Part shown: positions 59,305 through 64,000 of the stretch, piece after piece
Layout: every line of letters starts with the position of its first letter
Position numbering within the stretch: the first letter of the stretch is position 1
Assembly (NCBI GenBank): GCA_004362315.1
Contig: SNWL01000004.1
Span: forward strand, 372,001-436,000
Origin: Mycobacterium sp. BK086
GTDB lineage: Bacteria; Actinomycetota; Actinomycetes; Mycobacteriales; Mycobacteriaceae
DNA: 64,000 nucleotides
Direction of reading: 5' to 3'
Notes under the pieces: generated by a model
Seen by the model: only the letters and a program-made list of their open reading frames with translations
Databases searched by the model: none
What the model was told of the DNA's origin: nothing
Position numbers and translations under genes: made by a program

Positions 59305-60597
59305 TCAGTCCTCACGCCGACGGCGGCGACCGCCGCCACCGCTGTTGCCGTTGGCCTGTAGCCGGGCCAGCAGGTCGGCGACGGACTGGCCGCCGGTCTG
59401 CGAGCCGTCCCGGGCGGCCCTGGATCGCGGCTCTTCCTCACCGGCATCGCGATGCCGGGCCGGCGGTGGTGGCGTCTCCGCGGCCTGTTGGCCGTAGCCG
59501 GTGCCCCCGACCGAATGGCGGGCGCGCGGGGCGACGGGCTGGGGCTCGGGTTGCGGTTCCGGTTCGGGGGCCGGCGCCTCCTGCGGCGGGGTCCAATGCC
59601 TGCCGCGCGGCGACTCCTCGGCGGCGGCCGGCGCGGTGGCGGCCGAAGGCACGACGATTCCGCTGTCGGAGTTCGCCACCCAGTTGCTGCCCGGTGCGCC
59701 CGGTGGCAGCCAATGACCGTCGGCCTGGACCGGGCGCCATTCCGGCGCCTCGGAAGCGGTGCGCTGCACCGGCGGCTCCGCCGCCAGGGCGGCGGCAGCG
59801 GCCGCGACGTCGGACTGCGGTTCCGGACGTGGCTGCGGTGGTGGTGGCGCGAACGGCCGTTCGGCCGGTGGCGCGATCGGTTCACCGTTTTCCGAAGGCC
59901 GCCGGTGCGTACCTCCCGGCACAGGCTCGGGCTCCGCACGGCGACGACGGCGCGGGGCGTCGGGCTGCGGCGGCGGCGACGCGACGAGCGGTTCCTCGGG
60001 GACGTCGATGATCGGATTCTCCGCGGTGACCGGACGGCTTCCGGTGTCCTCGGCCCGCGGCGGGGTGATCCGGCTGCTCTCGACACGCCCGGGCACCGGC
60101 GGCATGGTCGTCGTGTCGCGGGTCCAGTCGGCCGCGCGATCACCCTCGAGAGCGGGCCGGTCGCCGAGGTCGGCGTCGAACAGGACCTCCAGGTTGGCCC
60201 GCAACGCGGCCAACTCCGTGCGCAGGGCGGCCACCTCGTCGGCGGCCTGTGCGCGAATCTCGTTGGCCAGCTCACGGCGCAGATGCGATTCGACGCTCAG
60301 CTCGTATTCACGGCGGGCCGAGATCTCACGGTCGAGCTGCAGGTCGTAGACCAGTTTCAGGTCGCGAGCTCGGGCGGCGTCGATATCGCTCTGCCTGCGA
60401 TACATGACGGACACGAAGGCCCCGATCACCGCGGCCCAAACAGACAGAATGACCGCCAGCTTCAGCAACTCGGGGCGGTTGGTGAAGACCAATGCGCAAC
60501 TGGCCGCAATGGCAAGGACCAGCAACACCGTCAAGAGCAGCCAACCCGGCCTGCGGCCGCCGCGCCGATTCTTGGCGCCGCGGGACAGAACGGTCAT
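59305..60597 (-). CDS. DUF6779-type membrane protein (Rv3604c)
   Basis: This 430-residue protein has a basic N terminus, two membrane segments (about residues 19-38 and 46-65), a coiled-coil-like charged helix (DIDAARARDLKLVYDLQLDR to about 145) and a long Pro/Glu/Arg-rich low-complexity tail. It ends RRRRRRED. It may be a divisome or envelope scaffold; conserved beside the fol genes. Function unknown. Confidence 0.78.
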   Translation of the reverse strand: MTVLSRGAKNRRGGRRPGWLLLTVLLVLAIAASCALVFTNRPELLKLAVILSVWAAVIGAFVSVMYRRQSDIDAARARDLKLVYDLQLDREISARREYELSVESHLRRELANEIRAQAADEVAALRTELAALRANLEVLFDADLGDRPALEGDRAADWTRDTTTMPPVPGRVESSRITPPRAEDTGSRPVTAENPIIDVPEEPLVASPPPQPDAPRRRRRAEPEPVPGGTHRRPSENGEPIAPPAERPFAPPPPQPRPEPQSDVAAAAAALAAEPPVQRTASEAPEWRPVQADGHWLPPGAPGSNWVANSDSGIVVPSAATAPAAAEESPRGRHWTPPQEAPAPEPEPQPEPQPVAPRARHSVGGTGYGQQAAETPPPPARHRDAGEEEPRSRAARDGSQTGGQSVADLLARLQANGNSGGGGRRRRRED

Positions 60598-60663
60598 GGG
60601 CTGACTGTACCCGCGCGATGTCCGTCCGCGTGTCGTCGAGCTGCGGCGATTCGCCTGCTGGAG

Positions 60664-61140
60664 CTAGTTGGAGCCGGCGTCGGGGTCGTCGGTCGGGTCG
60701 CCGGGCGACTTGCAGCAATGCTGCAGCCACAGGCCCGCGGCCACCAACGCCAGAGCGCTCACGGCGGCGATGACCGCACCCGGGGTGTCCGCCCCCGCCA
60801 CCCGCAGCTCGGTGCGGCGCGGCAACAGGTACACCAGCACGCCGATCCACCACCCCAGCATCAGCGCGCCGACCCATGCCGACGCCTTGGCGACCACCAC
60901 GCTGCGCGCGACGGTCAGCGGGTGCAGCCGTCCGCCGCCGACGCCGATCTGGCCCTCGCGGATCTTGGTCCGCACCGACACCGCCCAGGCGGCCTCGAGC
61001 GCGGCGACAGCCAGCAGGGACAGCCCGGTCCACGCCGTGATCGGCGGGAAGTAGTGGTACAGGATGTGCACCAGCAGGTAGGCCAGGATCGCGACGCCGA
61101 CGACCGCGGCGGTGAGGTCGCGTTTGCGGGTCGGCCCCAT
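60664..61140 (-). CDS. DUF3180 membrane protein (Rv3605c)
   Basis: This 158-residue protein has four membrane segments (about residues 10-32, 40-58, 82-106 and 118-140), starting MGPTRKRDL and ending in an acidic tail. The start overlaps the folK stop by one base (TGATG). The family is fixed to folK in actinobacteria; function unknown. Confidence 0.85.
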   Translation of the reverse strand: MGPTRKRDLTAAVVGVAILAYLLVHILYHYFPPITAWTGLSLLAVAALEAAWAVSVRTKIREGQIGVGGGRLHPLTVARSVVVAKASAWVGALMLGWWIGVLVYLLPRRTELRVAGADTPGAVIAAVSALALVAAGLWLQHCCKSPGDPTDDPDAGSN

Positions 61141-61661
61141 CAGGCGTCCAACCGCAGCACCAGGCCGGTCAGCCGGACACCGTCACGGTCGACCGGATCG
61201 AGTTCGGTCAGCAGCCGGTCGACACGCTGGGATTCGCCGGCCACGGTGATGTCGGCGTCGGGGTCGACGGCCAGCCAGGGCACCATCACGAACGCACGCA
61301 GGTGGGCCAGCGGATGCGGCAGCGTCAGACCTTCATCGCGAGAGAACACCTCGGTGTCGCCGTCATGGCAGGTGACGAGATCCACGTCGAGGGTGCGCGG
61401 TCCCCACTTCTGCTCGCGGACACGGCCATTGGCGTTCTCCAGAGCCTGCGCGCGGCGCAGCCATTCGTGGCCGTCGGCCCCGTCGTCGTCGGCGACCACG
61501 ATCGCGTTGAGGAACGGGCCCTGCTCGACGCCGCCCCACGCGTCGGTCTCGTACACCGGCGACAGCGCGCGAACCGAACCGCCCAGACCATCGACGGCGG
61601 CCTGCAGCCGGGCCATGCGGTCACCGAGATTGGAGCCGATGGACAGCACCACGCGCGTCAT
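61140..61661 (-). CDS. folK: FolK, HPPK
   Basis: This 173-residue pyrophosphokinase (Rv3606c) transfers diphosphate from ATP to the hydroxymethyl pterin. [18 protein letters not shown] at the start, [20 protein letters not shown] near residue 75 and [16 protein letters not shown] near 118 are typical. Overlaps folB by 4 bases. Confidence 0.94.
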   Translation of the reverse strand: MTRVVLSIGSNLGDRMARLQAAVDGLGGSVRALSPVYETDAWGGVEQGPFLNAIVVADDDGADGHEWLRRAQALENANGRVREQKWGPRTLDVDLVTCHDGDTEVFSRDEGLTLPHPLAHLRAFVMVPWLAVDPDADITVAGESQRVDRLLTELDPVDRDGVRLTGLVLRLDA

Positions 61662-62059
61662 GCACTACCTCCGAGTGGGACGATCTGGCCCCGTCCGCCC
61701 CGCCGGGACCGGCGGGCGACCACCGCAACATCTTTGAACGCCAACGGGATTGGCGCGTCGGGCTTGTGTACGACCACCTCGACGGCATGCACCCGCTGGT
61801 CGGTCATCACGTCCTCGGCGATCTCGGCGGCAACCGCCTCGATCAGGTTGCGCGCGGGCCCGCCGACGATGGCGGCGGCGCGCTGGGCCAGCGTGCCGTA
61901 GTCGTAGGTGTCAGCGAGGTCGTCACTGGCGGCGGCCGCGGCCAGGTCGATCCACACCGTGATGTCGATGACGAAGTCCTGCCCGTCGCGGCGCTCGTGG
62001 TCGAACACCCCGTGATTGCCGCGGACGGTGAGCCCGCGCAGTTCGATGCGATCAGCCAC
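61658..62059 (-). CDS. folB: FolB, dihydroneopterin aldolase
   Basis: This 133-residue aldolase (Rv3607c) has [20 protein letters not shown] near residue 13 with the active Glu, and [11 protein letters not shown] near 50. It converts dihydroneopterin to the hydroxymethyl pterin. Overlaps folP by 8 bases and folK by 4. Confidence 0.94.
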   Translation of the reverse strand: MADRIELRGLTVRGNHGVFDHERRDGQDFVIDITVWIDLAAAAASDDLADTYDYGTLAQRAAAIVGGPARNLIEAVAAEIAEDVMTDQRVHAVEVVVHKPDAPIPLAFKDVAVVARRSRRGGRGQIVPLGGSA

Positions 62060-62879
62060 CGGTGGCCTCCCAGGCTTGTACGACCTTCAGCGCGTCCACG
62101 CTGGCCTGCACGTCGTGCACCCGGACACCCCAGGCGCCGCCTCGGGCGGCCAGCGCCGAGATGACGGCGGTAGCGGTCTCCCGACCGTCGGGCGGGCGAA
62201 TGGTCCCGTCGGCGTCCGCGAGCAGAGCACCGAGGAATCGCTTGCGGCTCGCCCCGACGAGTACCGGGATACCGGTCGCGACGAATTCGGGCAACGCGTG
62301 CAGCAGGGCCCAATTGTGTTGTGCGGTCTTGGCGAAACCGAGCCCCGGATCGATGATCAGGTTCTCGTGGTCCACGCCGGCGGCGATGGCGGAGTCGACA
62401 CCGGCCAGCAACTCGTCGCGCACCTCGGCGACCACGTCGACGTAGTCCGGCACCTCGTGGGGCTGCTCGGCACGCACCGAGCGCCAGTGCATCAGCACCC
62501 ACGGCACCTTGGCCTCGGCCATCAGCGGGGCCATGTCCGGATCGGCCTTGCCGCCGGAGACGTCGTTGACGATGCTCGCGCCGTTGTCCAGCGCGGCGGC
62601 CGCGACGGCCGCGTGCATGGTGTCGATACTCACGGTGATGCCTTGGGCCGCAAGCTCTTTGATGACAGGGACGACGCGTGCGGCCTCGACCGCTGCGTCG
62701 ATGCGCACCGCTCCCGGACGAGTGGACTCACCGCCCACGTCGACGATGGCCGCACCCTGGGCAGCCAGGGCCAGTCCCTGTTCCACGGCGCGGGCCGGAT
62801 CGAGATAGCGGCCGCCATCGGAGAAGGAGTCATCGGTGACGTTGACGACTCCCATCACCTGCACACCAGTGGCGTTCAC
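62052..62879 (-). CDS. folP: FolP1, dihydropteroate synthase
   Basis: This 275-residue TIM-barrel (Rv3608c) is the sulfonamide target. [18 protein letters not shown] near residue 9, [12 protein letters not shown] near 46, and the [10 protein letters not shown] loop near 211 are all intact. It makes dihydropteroate from the pterin diphosphate and pABA. 4-base overlap with folE. Confidence 0.95.
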   Translation of the reverse strand: MNATGVQVMGVVNVTDDSFSDGGRYLDPARAVEQGLALAAQGAAIVDVGGESTRPGAVRIDAAVEAARVVPVIKELAAQGITVSIDTMHAAVAAAALDNGASIVNDVSGGKADPDMAPLMAEAKVPWVLMHWRSVRAEQPHEVPDYVDVVAEVRDELLAGVDSAIAAGVDHENLIIDPGLGFAKTAQHNWALLHALPEFVATGIPVLVGASRKRFLGALLADADGTIRPPDGRETATAVISALAARGGAWGVRVHDVQASVDALKVVQAWEATGG

Positions 62880-63496
62880 TTGCGCAGTATGAGTTCCAGT
62901 GCTTCAGCCCGGGATGCCTTGTCGGTCTTGAACTGTCCGCGTACCGCCGACGTCGTGGTGATGGCCCCAGGCTTGCGCACACCGCGCATCGCCATGCACA
63001 GGTGCTCGGCTTCCACGACGACGATGACGCCCCGCGGCTTGAGCTTGCGCATGATCGCGTCGGCGATCTGTCCCGTCAGGCGCTCCTGCACCTGCGGACG
63101 CTTGGCGTACAGGTCGACCACCCGGGCCAGCTTCGACAGCCCGGTCACCCGGCCGTCCTCGCCGGGGATGTAACCGACGTGCGCAACGCCGTGGAACGCC
63201 ACGAGGTGGTGCTCGCAGGTCGAATACATCGGGATCTGCTTGACCAGAACGAGCTCATCGTGCTGCTCGTCAAAGGTGGTCTCCAGCACCGCATCCGGAT
63301 CGGTGTACAGGCCGGCGAACATCTCCTGGAACGCCCGCGCGACGCGCGCCGGGGTGTCCATCAGACCTTGCCGGTCGGGGTCTTCTCCGACCGCGATCAG
63401 CAACTCACGAACGGCCGCTTCGGCCCGCGGTTGATCGAACACCGGGGCGTCCAACGTGACCGAATTCGGCTGCGGCATCGAAGCTCCGTTCGTCAT
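62876..63496 (-). CDS. folE: FolE, GTP cyclohydrolase I
   Basis: This 206-residue enzyme (Rv3609c) starts the folate pathway from GTP. The zinc ligands and substrate loop are seen in [14 protein letters not shown] near residue 108 and [14 protein letters not shown] near 165. ATG 63496 sits inside the ftsH stop (ATGA); TTG 63499 is rejected. Confidence 0.95.
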   Translation of the reverse strand: MTNGASMPQPNSVTLDAPVFDQPRAEAAVRELLIAVGEDPDRQGLMDTPARVARAFQEMFAGLYTDPDAVLETTFDEQHDELVLVKQIPMYSTCEHHLVAFHGVAHVGYIPGEDGRVTGLSKLARVVDLYAKRPQVQERLTGQIADAIMRKLKPRGVIVVVEAEHLCMAMRGVRKPGAITTTSAVRGQFKTDKASRAEALELILRK

Positions 63497-64000
63497 CAAC
63501 CGTTGTCCGGTGCCTTCGACCGGCCATTATCGTCACCCGAATCGTGTTGCGGCCCATGAGAAGGGCTCGCGTGACGCGGTGCGGGTTGCGGCTGATAGGG
63601 CGGATAGGGCTGGCCCTGCTGGGGGCCCGGCGGTGCCCACCCCTGCGGCGGCGGGTACCAGTAACCACCCTGCGGCGGCGGACCCTGCGGGTGTTGCCCC
63701 GGCGGCGGCCAGCCGGGAGCATGCCAGCCGGCGGGCGCCCCGTAGTCGGGCTGGGTCGAGCCGGGCTGGGCGGCAGGCTGCGGGCTGGTGTGCGCGCCGT
63801 TGCCGTTGCCGCCGTTGGCGGCCTGTGCCTGCGCACTGGCCTGGGCGATGGCCTTCTTGAAGGCCGGTTCCGGCATCGGCTTGGGCCACGGCTCACCGCG
63901 TTCGATGGCGAGCTCACCCGGGGTCTTGATCGGCGGCTTGTCGGAGGGGATGCGCCCGCCGAAGTCGTCGAACACCGTCAGGCGGGGCCGCTTCTTCACG
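63496..64000 (-). CDS. ftsH: FtsH, membrane AAA+ metalloprotease (C-terminal tail only)
   Basis: Only the last 168 residues are in the window; the frame is open at the edge, so the ATPase and HExxH domains lie beyond 64000. The piece starts [20 protein letters not shown] and ends in a long Pro/Gly/Gln-rich tail with WHAPGWPPP and YWYPPP repeats, matching mycobacterial FtsH (Rv3610c) tails. It overlaps folE by 4 bases. Confidence 0.9.
   Translation of the reverse strand, partial: VKKRPRLTVFDDFGGRIPSDKPPIKTPGELAIERGEPWPKPMPEPAFKKAIAQASAQAQAANGGNGNGAHTSPQPAAQPGSTQPDYGAPAGWHAPGWPPPGQHPQGPPPQGGYWYPPPQGWAPPGPQQGQPYPPYQPQPAPRHASPSHGPQHDSGDDNGRSKAPDNG

Noticed and set aside
59452..61737. 761-residue open frame on the plus strand
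   Set aside because: Antisense to the DUF6779, DUF3180 and folK genes; its low-complexity sequence mirrors the Pro-rich tail on the other strand.
63496..64000. Ending minus-strand frame as an independent small protein
   Set aside because: The first ATG is only the first Met inside the window; the sequence matches the FtsH tail, so it is a truncated gene end.

Overview
The window is high-GC actinobacterial chromosome. The gene content and order match the Rv3552 to Rv3610c segment of Mycobacterium tuberculosis, recalled from memory. The genes unlike M. tuberculosis (cbtAB, a zinc ABC transporter, a SatD pair, a hydroxybutyrate-type module) and the absence of PE/PPE genes suggest a rapidly growing Mycolicibacterium-type organism. 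No IS element, prophage, tRNA, rRNA or CRISPR array was seen, and no gene-free stretch exceeds 300 bases.

Region 1 (1-26098) is the steroid/cholesterol catabolic cluster. ipdB(partial)-ipdC, fadA6-kstR2-ipdF-fadE30 and fadD3-fadE31-fadE32-fadE33-aspB degrade the C/D-ring propionate HIP. hsaA-hsaD-hsaC-hsaB opens rings A/B, kshB feeds electrons to 9alpha-hydroxylation, fadE34 acts on the side chain, and kstR is the master repressor. Perfect or near-perfect KstR2 (7964) and KstR (21346, 21414, 25275) boxes are visible. Three additions interrupt the synteny: a SatD-family protein with a membrane partner (1679-3054), an NDMA-type alcohol dehydrogenase, and a hydroxybutyrate dehydrogenase/MHS transporter/LysR module plus a lipase-like hydrolase (13795-17752) where M. 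tuberculosis has nat.

Region 2 (26105-33603): trehalose-phosphatase, a LacI regulator, a zinc ABC transporter (znuA-C-B order) behind a Zur-like box, a PxpA-like protein, an MBL-fold hydrolase and an ArsB-type permease.

Region 3 (33600-44163): rlmB-cysS-ispF-ispD on one side of carD, then lpqE, radA-disA (DNA repair and c-di-AMP), two proteins of unknown function, canB and mutY.

Region 4 (44160-49942): a GlxA-type regulator with a direct-repeat array in its divergent promoter, alpha/beta hydrolase, mhuD (heme degradation), lpqF, then a cobalamin-riboswitch-controlled cbtB-cbtA-histidine-phosphatase operon whose phosphatase has lost its RHG arginine, and a YbjQ protein.

Region 5 (49971-64000): clpC1 with a perfect 38-base palindromic terminator, lsr2, lysS, a D-serine-deaminase-like PLP enzyme, and a long minus-strand run ftsH(partial)-folE-folP-folB-folK-DUF3180-DUF6779-DUF2520-panC-panD-coaX (folate, pantothenate and CoA).

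Window-wide patterns: many 4-base start/stop overlaps, exact leaderless promoters (TANNNT placed so that +1 is the start codon), and repeated convergent gene pairs whose two stop codons share one CTAG tetramer.
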